Numbered from the stretch's first letter, positions 1 to 6,561 are shown. The stretch: 12,629 bases of DNA from an uncultured Collinsella sp. (GCA_902494605.1 CABUUG010000041.1:1-12629); one strand, 5' to 3'. Program-made: numbers and translations. The notes: generated by a model not told the origin, from the sequence alone.

Positions 1-246
1 CACGACACAGATAAGCGCCGGCAAAAAGGCAATCTGGCACACGCGCTGCAGCACGCCCGGAGTCTTGGTCATATCCTCAAACGCCTGAGCCACACAGCCC
101 TTGGGCGCGTTCATGGGAGGCTGAGGGACAAATTGCTGAGGCTGACCCTGAGGGGCGGAGGCTGCAGTACCGGCATTAGGAGCGCCGCACACACCGCAGA
201 ACTTGTCGTTATCGCCCATAGGAGCGCCACACTGCGAACAGAACAT
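1..246 (-). CDS. Zinc-ribbon membrane protein, N-terminal part (runs off the left edge)
   Basis: The first 82 codons of a minus-strand gene are present and the reading frame is open to the window edge. The protein begins MFCSQCGAPM and has two CxxC pairs (C3/C6 and C17/C20) spaced as in the short zinc-ribbon at the N-terminus of many bacterial membrane proteins. A Gln/Pro/Ala-rich linker follows (about residues 24-48). Next comes a segment, KGCVAQAFEDMTKTPGVLQR, that enters a hydrophobic stretch at the edge. That segment resembles the start of DUF4013-type polytopic domains, but too little is visible to be sure. The start is supported by GAAGGGA about 8 bases upstream of the ATG. It lies downstream of the YitT gene on the same strand, with about 150 bases between them. 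The zinc-ribbon is confident; the function is unknown. Confidence 0.75.
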   Translation of the reverse strand, partial: MFCSQCGAPMGDNDKFCGVCGAPNAGTAASAPQGQPQQFVPQPPMNAPKGCVAQAFEDMTKTPGVLQRVCQIAFLPALICVV

Positions 247-396
247 CGAAATCATCCCTTCGTATCTAGAGCGAATCACCTGGATCGCAAACGATGTCTT
301 TGACATCATTATCGCCCAATGTGGGGACAAATACTCTTAGATGACGTATTTGCACCGCGTGAGGCGCTTTTGGATTGTTTGATGAGTGCGTCCGCG
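247..396. promoter_or_regulatory. Intergenic region with two inverted repeats upstream of the zinc-ribbon gene
   Basis: This 150-base gap separates the YitT stop from the zinc-ribbon gene start. It holds a perfect inverted repeat, CAAATAC (328-334) and GTATTTG (346-352), with an 11-base spacer. It also holds a tight hairpin-like repeat, GATGTC-TTT-GACATC (293-307). Neither is followed by a T-run on the minus strand, so neither looks like an intrinsic terminator. Being upstream of the zinc-ribbon gene, they could be operator sites. That is inference, since short repeats like these also arise by chance. Confidence 0.3.
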
Positions 397-1419
397 TTAG
401 TTCGTTCCGCGGAAACCCTTGCCGACGATCTCGGAGCTGTCGACAATCGTGATAAAGGCACCCGGATCGACCTCGCGCGCATAGCGGCGCAGTTGCACGG
501 CCTCGCGACGGCTCAGCACGCTCATAATCACCGTCACGCACTTGCCCGAGAACGCACCGTAGCCGCGACTGATGGTCGCCGTGCGGTTGAGATGCTTGAC
601 GATAAACTCCTCGACCTTAAGGGGCTCGGAACAAATGACCGTGCAGACCTTACGAAGATGAATGCTCTCGATGGCCTTGTCGACCACAAGCGTCTTGGCA
701 AACAGGCCGAGCACGCAATACAGACCGACACGCGGACCATACAAAAAGGCCGCGATGGTCACGATGCCGATATCGACCAACAGCAGTGCGCGACCAATCT
801 CGAGCGTGGTACGGCGTTTGAGGATCATGGCGAGGATGTCCGTGCCGCCCGTCGAGGCGCCAATATCAAAGACGATGGCGCTGCCGAGCGCCGGCAGAAT
901 CACGGCAAAGCACAGGTCGAGCCACATATCGCCCGTCATCGAGACATCGGTCGGAATAAAGAGCTCAAACAGCGAAACATAGGCGGACAGCGCAAACGAG
1001 GCGAAGACACTCCACAGGATTGCCTTGCGCTCCAAAAAGATAAAGCCCAAGACGACGAGAACCGCGTTGATAATCCACATAAAGACGCCGACGGGCAGGG
1101 TCGGGAACAGCGTGGACAGAATGACCGACACGCCCGAGGTGCCGCCAAAAGCAAAGTGATTAGGGGTTTTAAACGCAACGATAGCAAAGGCCGTAAGAAT
1201 CAGGCCCAGATTGAGCTCGGCAAAAAAGCGCGGGAAACCTGGCTCCTGGCTGCGCTTTTGGCCGGCACGCTCGCCGCGCTCGATATCGGTGCGATCGACC
1301 ACGCGCTCCATCGGCACCACGGGAGGACGATGTACCTCCTCGGCAGCTCGCGATGCCGCCTCTGCCGCGGCAGCCTCAATCGCCCATGCCTGGCTTTCTG
1401 TTTCGTGCTCGTCAGCCAT
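397..1419 (-). CDS. YitT family membrane protein (DUF161/YitT_membrane plus C-terminal DUF2179)
   Basis: This 340-residue protein has an Ala/Glu-rich cytoplasmic N-terminal tail of about 65 residues, longer than usual for the family. Five or so membrane segments follow, roughly at residues 70-85, 98-128, 135-153, 168-185 and 212-228. The two glycine-rich repeats typical of YitT proteins are visible, GGTSG at 92-96 and GASTGGTDI at 187-195. The C-terminal 85 or so residues (255-340) form the soluble DUF2179 domain and end with the characteristic GKGF. YitT proteins are widespread in Firmicutes and related bacteria. Their transport or sensory role is not established, and the DUF2179 domain is thought to bind a ligand. 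An AGGGG Shine-Dalgarno about 8 bases before the ATG supports the start. The gene lies downstream of asp23 but beyond a terminator hairpin, so it is probably transcribed separately. Confidence 0.9.
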   Translation of the reverse strand: MADEHETESQAWAIEAAAAEAASRAAEEVHRPPVVPMERVVDRTDIERGERAGQKRSQEPGFPRFFAELNLGLILTAFAIVAFKTPNHFAFGGTSGVSVILSTLFPTLPVGVFMWIINAVLVVLGFIFLERKAILWSVFASFALSAYVSLFELFIPTDVSMTGDMWLDLCFAVILPALGSAIVFDIGASTGGTDILAMILKRRTTLEIGRALLLVDIGIVTIAAFLYGPRVGLYCVLGLFAKTLVVDKAIESIHLRKVCTVICSEPLKVEEFIVKHLNRTATISRGYGAFSGKCVTVIMSVLSRREAVQLRRYAREVDPGAFITIVDSSEIVGKGFRGTN

Positions 1420-1535
1420 TACGGCAACCCCTCGTTAACAATTTGGAAACAATGCGCCCATTAGGGTAACGCGGAACGCGACGATTGCAACCCCTAGTTA
1501 GACGAGCGGTATGCCTACATCGGGGGCATACAAAT

Positions 1536-1573
1536 AACGGCCGGCCGCACATACATCCGTGCGACCGGCCGTT
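1536..1573 (-). terminator. Hairpin terminator downstream of asp23
   Basis: Two 15-base arms (1536-1550 and 1559-1573) pair throughout with one G-T wobble around an 8-base loop. On the minus strand the stem is followed by a short T-rich stretch (TTATTTGT). It lies about 50 bases past the asp23 stop codon and before the YitT gene, so it probably ends the amaP-DUF2273-asp23 transcript. The T-run is modest, so efficiency is uncertain. Confidence 0.65.
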
Positions 1574-1624
1574 TGACGTTTTCGCAGATAAAACCTGCCA
1601 AAATAAACATCCCTTTTTGGTAGG
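1571..1624 (-). repeat. Dispersed intergenic repeat, copy 1
   Basis: Read on the minus strand, this stretch matches 6450-6505 read on the plus strand. The shared core is 23 identical bases (1586-1608 against 6468-6490), flanked by further similarity. The outer end reads CCTACCAAAAAGGGA here and CCTATCAAAAAGGGA in copy 2, and the inner side shares GAAAC-GT sequence. It starts at the base next to the asp23 stop codon. A chance match of this length within 12.6 kb is very unlikely. There is no transposase nearby, and it looks like a small non-autonomous or REP-like element. Confidence 0.75.
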
Positions 1625-2146
1625 TTACTCGTGCTGGTTGGTGCGGTGTTCGTACTCCTCGGGGGTGATGACATCCTCGATGCGCAGGTTGACGCCTGCC
1701 ACCTCAAGGCCGGTCATCGCAGCCAGACGCTCGGTCACGCGCGCCTTAACGTCGTCGAAAATCGCGGGCGCGTAGGCGTCGTACTCGATAATGACGGAAA
1801 TGTTGACGACCACGCGGTTGTCATCGGTGACCTCGACCGTCACGCCCTTGGTCAGATTCTCGGCACCGAACTGCTCCTGCACAAAGTGCATGAGGTTGCC
1901 CTTCATGCCCAGGACGTGCGGCACCTCGCGGGTGGCCATGGCGACGATCTTCTCGATCACACCGTTGGAATAGGTCAGCGAATCCTCGGACTCGTCCGCT
2001 TCCTCATCATCCTCGTCCGCATCGTCGGCGGGTTCGGCCTCGACGAGTACCTCGTCCTCGAGCGTTACGTCCTCGGCCTCGGCGGCGACGGTCTCGTCCG
2101 CCTCGAGCTCGGTATCGGCCACATCGACCTTCGTGTTAAAAGCCAT
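1625..2146 (-). CDS. Asp23/Gls24 family envelope stress response protein
   Basis: This 173-residue protein has a strongly acidic, Ala/Glu/Asp-rich N-terminal region (residues 1-57). The Asp23 domain follows at about 58-160, opening LTYSNGVIEKIVAMATREVP and containing the alternating beta-strand segment VTVEVTDDNRVVVNISVII. The domain start matches the family, where the I-x-x-I-A-x-x-A-x-x-V-P-G-V segment is typical. In Staphylococcus aureus, Asp23 is an abundant protein lining the membrane, tethered by AmaP and linked to cell-wall stress. The start has an excellent AAGGAGG Shine-Dalgarno six bases or so before the ATG. It is the last gene of the amaP-DUF2273-asp23 cluster, 44 bases after the DUF2273 stop, and is followed by a hairpin terminator. 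The long acidic tail is unusual and may modulate assembly; that is inference. Confidence 0.92.
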   Translation of the reverse strand: MAFNTKVDVADTELEADETVAAEAEDVTLEDEVLVEAEPADDADEDDEEADESEDSLTYSNGVIEKIVAMATREVPHVLGMKGNLMHFVQEQFGAENLTKGVTVEVTDDNRVVVNISVIIEYDAYAPAIFDDVKARVTERLAAMTGLEVAGVNLRIEDVITPEEYEHRTNQHE

Positions 2147-2190
2147 GGTTCCTCCTTATGCCCACCGCACACGCGGCGGTCGAATACATG

Positions 2191-2568
2191 CTAGCGACCG
2201 CTAAACAGACGGCCGAAGAAGTTGACGATCCCGTTCTCGCCGTCGCGAATTTGGCCGATCACGGCGCCGATCAGCACGAAGAATGCAATGACGAGCGTGT
2301 CCCACAGGCCGAGCGTGAGCACCAACACGGCGAGGATAAAGCCAGCGACGGCACCGAGCGTGGTGTTGGGATGACGCACAGCATAGCTCCAGATGGCAGC
2401 GCCCGTACCCTTGATGAGACCCATAGCCTCGTCAAAATCCGCGGCTGCCACGTCTTGTAACTCGGTTGCCTCTGCTTTGGAATCAACAGGTTCGCTCGCC
2501 GGTGTGGCGCTCTGGTCAATCGTCAGGCGCGGCGTACGAGCGGTCTTATCTTGATTGGTATCACTCAC
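2191..2568 (-). CDS. DUF2273 small membrane protein of the asp23 cluster
   Basis: A 125-residue protein starting at GTG, with GGAGG about 7 bases upstream. The start codon lies inside the end of amaP, giving an 8-base overlap that suggests translational coupling. Residues 1-65 are a polar N-terminal extension. The C-terminal 60 residues match DUF2273: HPNTTLGAVAGFILAVLVLT leads into two membrane segments (about 70-87 and 90-106), then GQIRDGENGIVNFFGRLF. DUF2273 proteins are usually only about 60-80 residues long, so the N-terminal half is extra. In S. aureus a DUF2273 gene sits between amaP and asp23, as here. Its biochemical role is unknown; a part in anchoring or organising Asp23 at the membrane is inferred from context. 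A longer frame reaches upstream to 2781, but that stretch is antisense-quality sequence overlapping amaP and has been left out. Confidence 0.88.
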   Translation of the reverse strand: MSDTNQDKTARTPRLTIDQSATPASEPVDSKAEATELQDVAAADFDEAMGLIKGTGAAIWSYAVRHPNTTLGAVAGFILAVLVLTLGLWDTLVIAFFVLIGAVIGQIRDGENGIVNFFGRLFSGR

Positions 2569-3106
2569 CGGAAACCTCCACGGTCTGGACGGTAGTCTTG
2601 GACGGCAAAAAACGGACGCGCGTGGTCGTACCCGGCGTGCCGAGCATGGTGTCGCAAGCTTCCTCGATGCGCCGCTGCATCGCGGTAGCCAGAGATGCCA
2701 CGTCCTTATCGTCAAGCGCGATAGCCTCGACCTTAAATCGGACGTGCGAATCGTCGGGGCCTTGGACGCGGGCCTCGACATGCTCGACCATCACGCGGTC
2801 GTCGCGCTCGGCAGCAGCCCTGGCACACGAAGAAAGCGCCGCAAGGGTAACCTCGATATTGCGCTCCCCCGCCGGATGCACGCAGGACGGCTCGCGACGA
2901 GCAAACATCAGGCGAAAGAAGCTTACCAGCACGCCGATCGCCACAACTCCGCCGCATGCCGTCACGACAATGCGCGGCATGGGGTCGCGCATCAGCAGCA
3001 TAAAGCGATACGTATACGGCCCCCAAAACTGGCAGACAAGCGTACCCAGCGCCACGATGGCGGCGGCAAGATACACAATCGCTAGGGCTCGTTTGAGTAC
3101 GCGCAC
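2561..3106 (-). CDS. amaP: Alkaline shock response membrane anchor protein AmaP
   Basis: This 181-residue protein has two membrane segments close to the N-terminus (about residues 7-27 and 45-68). A cytoplasmic domain of about 110 residues follows, with alternating hydrophobic strands (ERNIEVTLAAL, HVRFKVEAIAL, TTRVRFLPSK). This is the AmaP layout: a two-helix membrane hairpin carrying an Asp23-like domain that recruits Asp23 to the membrane. It starts at GTG with AAGGGAG about 7 bases upstream. It is the first gene of the three-gene cluster, and its stop overlaps the DUF2273 start. A TATAAT box on the minus strand at 3157-3162 is close enough to serve as promoter, although no good -35 element is visible. 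The assignment rests on architecture and gene order more than on sharp sequence motifs. Confidence 0.85.
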   Translation of the reverse strand: MRVLKRALAIVYLAAAIVALGTLVCQFWGPYTYRFMLLMRDPMPRIVVTACGGVVAIGVLVSFFRLMFARREPSCVHPAGERNIEVTLAALSSCARAAAERDDRVMVEHVEARVQGPDDSHVRFKVEAIALDDKDVASLATAMQRRIEEACDTMLGTPGTTTRVRFLPSKTTVQTVEVSGE

Positions 3107-3156
3107 GTGGCGCTCCCTTCAAATCTCGGCTCTCGAAATGCAAAACGGTTCGCATC

Positions 3157-3162
3157 ATTATA
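3157..3162 (-). promoter_or_regulatory. Possible -10 box for the amaP operon
   Basis: The minus strand reads TATAAT, a perfect consensus -10 hexamer, about 50 bases before the amaP GTG and just past the terminator stem. No TTGACA-like -35 lies 16-18 bases upstream, because that position falls in the hairpin. The box may simply be part of the A/T-rich terminator tail. Confidence 0.3.
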
Positions 3163-3203
3163 AAAGAGCCGGGTCCGGTGCTCTACGCACGCGGATCCGG
3201 CTC
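3163..3203 (-). terminator. Intrinsic terminator downstream of yebC
   Basis: The arms GAGCCGGGTCCG (3166-3177) and CGGATCCGGCTC (3192-3203) pair over 12 positions, with one imperfect pair, around a 14-base loop. On the minus strand the stem is followed immediately by TTTTATAA. It lies about 70 bases past the yebC stop and before amaP, so it separates the two transcripts. A weaker 6-bp hairpin (about 3251-3268) lies nearer the yebC stop. Confidence 0.8.
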
Positions 3204-3272
3204 ATCTATTCCACGAGGCTTGCATGCTCGCTTCATTATGCCCAGATATGCACGGCTTAACCCGTGCGGGCG

Positions 3273-4079
3273 CTACTCCTCCTCGAGGGCAGCGATGACC
3301 TCGTCGGTCATGTCCATGGTGCTGTAAACATCCTGGACGTCGTCGAGCTCCTCAAGACGGTCGATGAGGCGCTGAACCTTCTTGGCGTCGGCGCCGGAGA
3401 CCTCGGTCGGGGTGGTCGGGACCATGGTGGTCTCGGAGCCCTTGACCTGGACGCCCTGCTCCTCGAGCGCCTTGGAGACAGCCATGACCTCGTTGGCAGT
3501 AGTCCAGACGATCCACTCCTCGCCGGCATCCTCGTAGTCCTCGCCACCGGCCTCGGCGATGGCCATCATGAACTCATCCTCGTCACCGGCAGCACCGTTG
3601 GCGATCATGGTCTCCTTCTTGGCGTTCTCGTCCAGGATCTCCTTGGCGACGACGATCTGGCCCTTGCGCTCAAACTGGAAGGCGACGGAGCCGGAGGTGC
3701 CCAGGTTGCCACCAGCGTGGGAGAAGGCGGAACGGACATCAGCGGCGGTACGGTTGCGGTTGTCGGTCAGGCAGTCGACGTAGACGGCGACACCGGCGGG
3801 ACCGTAGCCCTCGTACACGATGTTCTCGTAGACGGCGGCATCGGCACCCGAACCAAAAGCCTTGTCGATAGCGGACTTGATCTTGTCCTTAGGCATGGAC
3901 TGAGCCTTAGCCTTGGCAACGGCAGCGGCGAGGCTGGCGTTGTTCTCGGGCAGCGGGTCACCGCCGAGACGGGCAGCAACGGTGATGTTGCGGCTGAGCT
4001 TGGAGAAGAGGGCGGAACGCTTGGCGTCCTGCGCGCCCTTACGATGCTTGGTTGTGGCCCACTTAGAGTGTCCGGACAT
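3273..4079 (-). CDS. YebC/PmpR family DNA-binding regulatory protein
   Basis: This 268-residue protein begins with the family signature MSGHSKWATTKHRKGAQDAK. It retains the conserved YEGYGPAGVAVYVDCLTDNR segment (about 89-108), followed by NRTAADVRSAFSHAGGNLG and GSVAFQFERKG (about 130-140). YebC-family members are cytoplasmic. They have been described as transcriptional regulators, and more recently as factors helping ribosomes through polyproline or stalled sequences, so the exact role here is open. It is somewhat longer than the usual 240-250 residues. An acidic insertion at about 151-188, rich in Glu, Asp and Gly, explains the difference. The start has TAGGAGA about 7 bases upstream. It is flanked by a 164-base gap upstream and a terminator downstream, consistent with a single-gene transcript. 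Confidence 0.95.
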   Translation of the reverse strand: MSGHSKWATTKHRKGAQDAKRSALFSKLSRNITVAARLGGDPLPENNASLAAAVAKAKAQSMPKDKIKSAIDKAFGSGADAAVYENIVYEGYGPAGVAVYVDCLTDNRNRTAADVRSAFSHAGGNLGTSGSVAFQFERKGQIVVAKEILDENAKKETMIANGAAGDEDEFMMAIAEAGGEDYEDAGEEWIVWTTANEVMAVSKALEEQGVQVKGSETTMVPTTPTEVSGADAKKVQRLIDRLEELDDVQDVYSTMDMTDEVIAALEEE

Positions 4080-4243
4080 ACGTGTCTCCTATCGGTTTCG
4101 ACCTAAAGCCCAGCGCAGATGCTCGGGCAATATAAACAAACGTCGTTATGATATACCTACTGGCCTGCGAGATAAACCCCAAAATGAAGGCGCCGTGATG
4201 ATGGCCCCTTTGGTGCAAAGAAACCTGACCTCAATGCACCAAG
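4080..4243. other. Intergenic region upstream of yebC with a hairpin and a possible degraded repeat
   Basis: There is no gene in this 164-base gap. At its right end an 8-bp perfect inverted repeat, TTGGTGCA (4210-4217) and TGCACCAA (4235-4242), abuts the stop codon of the GT-C-like gene. On the minus strand it lacks a T-run, so it is a weak terminator candidate at best. The yebC promoter must lie in this gap. A/T-rich minus-strand stretches near 4116-4160 could supply a -10 box, but I cannot fix one with a convincing -35. Confidence 0.4.
4167..4220 (-). repeat. Possible degraded third copy of the dispersed intergenic repeat
   Basis: The plus strand here reads GCGAGATAAACCCCAAAATG. With two short gaps this aligns to the core of the dispersed repeat at 1586-1608 (AGATAAAACC..CCAAAATAAA). 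Downstream, AAGGCGCC and CCCCTTTG resemble AAGGTGCC and CCCCTTTG at the other end of copy 2 (6537-6555). The pieces occur in matching order but with indels, so this could be an old relative of the repeat or a coincidence. Confidence 0.35.
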
Positions 4244-6427
4244 TTAGAACCAGAGGAAGTCGCTGCGGGTGACGGTGGCGCCGATGGCGAAGGGCATGCA
4301 GGCGATGACCGGATACAGGTAGCGCATGTAAGTCGAGCCGTTGCACGGGCCAATCAGGCACACGGCGAGCACGCCCAACAGCGGCACCCAGATCGCCAGC
4401 GCACGCCATGAATGACGACGCAGTAGGTAGACCACCACGGCGATCATGATCCACACATAGGTGGCCGAGCTCATGGTGAGCGAGATAAACGGGACGCGTT
4501 GTACTGCCACGCGATACAGGTTGATCAGGTGGTCGCACCAGCGCACAACCTTGCTATCGACCGGATGGAAGTCGAAGTACTTAAGGTTATCGGGCTTCGC
4601 CATAATCTCGGCACTGCGCGCCGTGCTGTAGACCCACGCATCGCGGGCACTCGGATAAAAGTAGCCGTAGTAGTTATTGATGAGCGCCGAGATATAGCAC
4701 TCGGGATCCTTTTTGAACATCTGGGCCCATACCTCAAAATAGGCCTTGATGTCCTCCTGCGAGGCGTACTCGTTAAAGCAATTCTTGACGGCATCGGACT
4801 TGTCGGGGTTGTAGCGGCGGCCCAGGTTCTCGTACTTGAGCACGCGATCGATCACGGCACGCTCTTCGTCGGTCACCGAACCGTCGCAAGGAGCCTCCAC
4901 GATGGTGCCGTCCTCCTTAACCGTGGGGTTGACGCCCGAGTTGAGGCCGTCGTGCTTTTGGACAAAACGAGCCGTCTGCTGGAACGGAATCGAGAGGATT
5001 TCGCGCTTGGAACCAGGCGTGATGTCGTGTGCCGGCATAAAGACCTTGGTGAAGTACATATTAGAGGCAAGGCAGAGTGCAAGCACCGCAAGAACTCCCA
5101 CCCAGCGGAAACGCGGGGTGGTGCCCGAAGGCGCAGCACCAGCCTGCTTGGCTGCACGACGAGCCGCATGCGCGTCCCATGCGCTAAACGCCGCCGCGAT
5201 TACGCATGCCGCCAGGGGAAACACCAGGCCGCCATTGCGCAGAAACGTGGAGCCCATGGCGCCCAGAGCGAGCAACAGCCAGTCGTGGCGCACAAAGAGC
5301 ACGGGGGCTTTCTCGCCCGCACGCTCGACATTGGCATCACGACGGGGCAAGCCACATGCCACGAGCTTGACGGTCTGTACCAGCAGCACCAAGAACGCGT
5401 CGGCAAAGAGCACGTCTTTGGTGAGCAACGCCGCGTAGTTAGAGAACATCGGCATAAACGCAAAGAACAGCAGGATCGCACCGCGAACCGGCAGGCTCAC
5501 GCCCAGTTTGCGCAGCGACGAAATGGAATAGGCCATGCAGGCAGCCGTGATGACAAATTGAGCGCAGGTATAGATGATGAGGCCCGCGTTAGCGCTGTTG
5601 AACAGCGAAAGCCCCAGCTGAACGCACGAGCCGATAATGGCCGTGTGCACTACGGGATGATGCCCGTTGAGCAGCACGTTGGGGTTGAGTAGGCGCAGGT
5701 AGTCGCTCGTGCCGTTGGGATAGTTAAACCACTGGCGAATCTGCGCGCCCGTATCTCCCATAAAAAGGCCAGGCAGCGAAGCGATGAGCGTGGGCGCCCA
5801 GGCGATCATAAGCACCAGGAAGGGCCCGGCAAAGGGATGGACCGAGAGCACGGCGTGAGTCACACGCCATACGCGGCCAAAGTGCGCCTCGGAAAACGGA
5901 ATGCGCCGAGAGCTCAGCCAATCTAGACACTCAAAGGCAAGGTAGAAGGCAACGACCGCCAAGAGCATCCAGCCCGCGCCGCCAATCCAGGCGCAGATGA
6001 TGCGGGCTTTGTCGCCAAGGACAATCTCGGCCGAGTCGGTGAGATCGTAGCTGCGGCCGAACACCATGCAGATGGCGAAGAACAGCGACGGCAGAATGAT
6101 CGATGGACGCCAGGTGTCGCCACGGCCAAAGAACACGTAGCGAAACGGCAAGGTGAGCAGGCAGGCAAGTGCAAGCAGCATGACCGCGTCGGTATGGCCG
6201 GCAAACGAGAGGAGCACCTCGTAGCACACGTACAGCATGCCCGAGGCTTTGGGGTCAATCGCCAAGACTGCGTTGCTCGACACCGGGGCGGGATCGATGG
6301 AAAACGCCGTGGTCGCCAACAGCGCGAGCAAAAATGCGATGAGCGTCTGCTTGGCGGGGTAGCGCTTAAACCAGACGATGCGGGCAGCGTCACGCGCAGC
6401 CGTTGTGGAGAGATCGGAATCCTTCAC
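4244..6427 (-). CDS. Polytopic GT-C-like membrane protein, DUF6020-like
   Basis: This 727-residue integral membrane protein has about 11-13 predicted membrane segments. It carries the pattern of a group of uncharacterised GT-C-fold-like proteins: PGLFMGDTGAQIRQW (219-233), NGHHPVVHT (254-262), LLTKDVLFA (334-342), FLRNGG (395-400), IPFQQTAR (480-487) and MRYLYP (701-706). In GT-C enzymes an acidic residue in the first extracytoplasmic loop acts as catalytic base; D225 in GDTG is the natural candidate. Residues about 465-645 form a large extramembrane region with several cysteines (C514, C550, C578, C631). By analogy it may transfer sugars from a polyprenyl-phosphate donor to an envelope polymer, but no substrate can be read from the sequence. 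It starts at GTG with a weak AGAAAGG upstream. A repeat element lies just before it, between it and lgt. Confidence 0.8.
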   Translation of the reverse strand: MKDSDLSTTAARDAARIVWFKRYPAKQTLIAFLLALLATTAFSIDPAPVSSNAVLAIDPKASGMLYVCYEVLLSFAGHTDAVMLLALACLLTLPFRYVFFGRGDTWRPSIILPSLFFAICMVFGRSYDLTDSAEIVLGDKARIICAWIGGAGWMLLAVVAFYLAFECLDWLSSRRIPFSEAHFGRVWRVTHAVLSVHPFAGPFLVLMIAWAPTLIASLPGLFMGDTGAQIRQWFNYPNGTSDYLRLLNPNVLLNGHHPVVHTAIIGSCVQLGLSLFNSANAGLIIYTCAQFVITAACMAYSISSLRKLGVSLPVRGAILLFFAFMPMFSNYAALLTKDVLFADAFLVLLVQTVKLVACGLPRRDANVERAGEKAPVLFVRHDWLLLALGAMGSTFLRNGGLVFPLAACVIAAAFSAWDAHAARRAAKQAGAAPSGTTPRFRWVGVLAVLALCLASNMYFTKVFMPAHDITPGSKREILSIPFQQTARFVQKHDGLNSGVNPTVKEDGTIVEAPCDGSVTDEERAVIDRVLKYENLGRRYNPDKSDAVKNCFNEYASQEDIKAYFEVWAQMFKKDPECYISALINNYYGYFYPSARDAWVYSTARSAEIMAKPDNLKYFDFHPVDSKVVRWCDHLINLYRVAVQRVPFISLTMSSATYVWIMIAVVVYLLRRHSWRALAIWVPLLGVLAVCLIGPCNGSTYMRYLYPVIACMPFAIGATVTRSDFLWF

Positions 6428-6449
6428 AGTCCGAAAGCCTTTCTAGAAA

Positions 6450-6559
6450 CCTATCAAAAAGGGACAGGTTTATTTTGGCAGGTTTTATCTGGGGAAACGT
6501 TACAGTTCCGTCATCGTTGCCCAGCGAATCACCACAAAGGTGCCTGTCCCCTTTGTGGT
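6450..6559 (+). repeat. Dispersed intergenic repeat, copy 2, with terminal inverted repeats
   Basis: This 110-base unit fills the gap between lgt and the GT-C-like gene. Its left part (6450-6505) matches the copy at 1571-1624, with an identical 23-base core at 6468-6490. Its ends are imperfect inverted repeats: CAAAAAGGGACAGG at 6455-6468, and CCTGTCCCCTTTG at 6543-6555 on the opposite strand. Its right end also forms a perfect 10-bp hairpin, ACCACAAAGG (6531-6540) with CCTTTGTGGT (6550-6559). Small elements with GGGACAGG-type ends occur in many bacterial genomes. No target-site duplication is obvious and no transposase is in the window. Confidence 0.75.
6531..6559 (-). terminator. Hairpin directly after the lgt stop codon
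   Basis: A perfect 10-bp stem with a 9-base loop begins 2 bases past the lgt stop. There is no T-run after it on the minus strand, so it is more likely the end of the repeat element than a classical terminator. It could still stabilise the 3' end of the lgt message or cause partial termination. Confidence 0.4.
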
Positions 6560-6561
6560 AG

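Noticed and set aside
319..1464. 381-codon open frame on the plus strand, antisense to the YitT gene
   Set aside because: It has no family-like motifs, is very rich in Arg/Asp/Gln/His, and mirrors the codon structure of the real minus-strand gene. Such antisense frames are common in GC-rich genomes.
2569..2781. N-terminal extension of the DUF2273 frame
   Set aside because: The extra residues are Arg/Ser/Pro-rich and read from inside amaP in another frame. The GTG at 2568 has a good ribosome site and couples to the amaP stop.
3264..4106. 280-codon plus-strand frame opposite yebC, rich in Leu/Gly/Val/Asp
   Set aside because: It looks orderly but is the complement of the conserved YebC coding sequence and has no ribosome site or recognisable family.
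4499..5692. 397-codon plus-strand open frame opposite the GT-C-like gene
   Set aside because: Its composition is that of an antisense shadow (Arg, His, Gln, Val rich, no domain), while the minus strand encodes a clear polytopic membrane protein with a complete frame.
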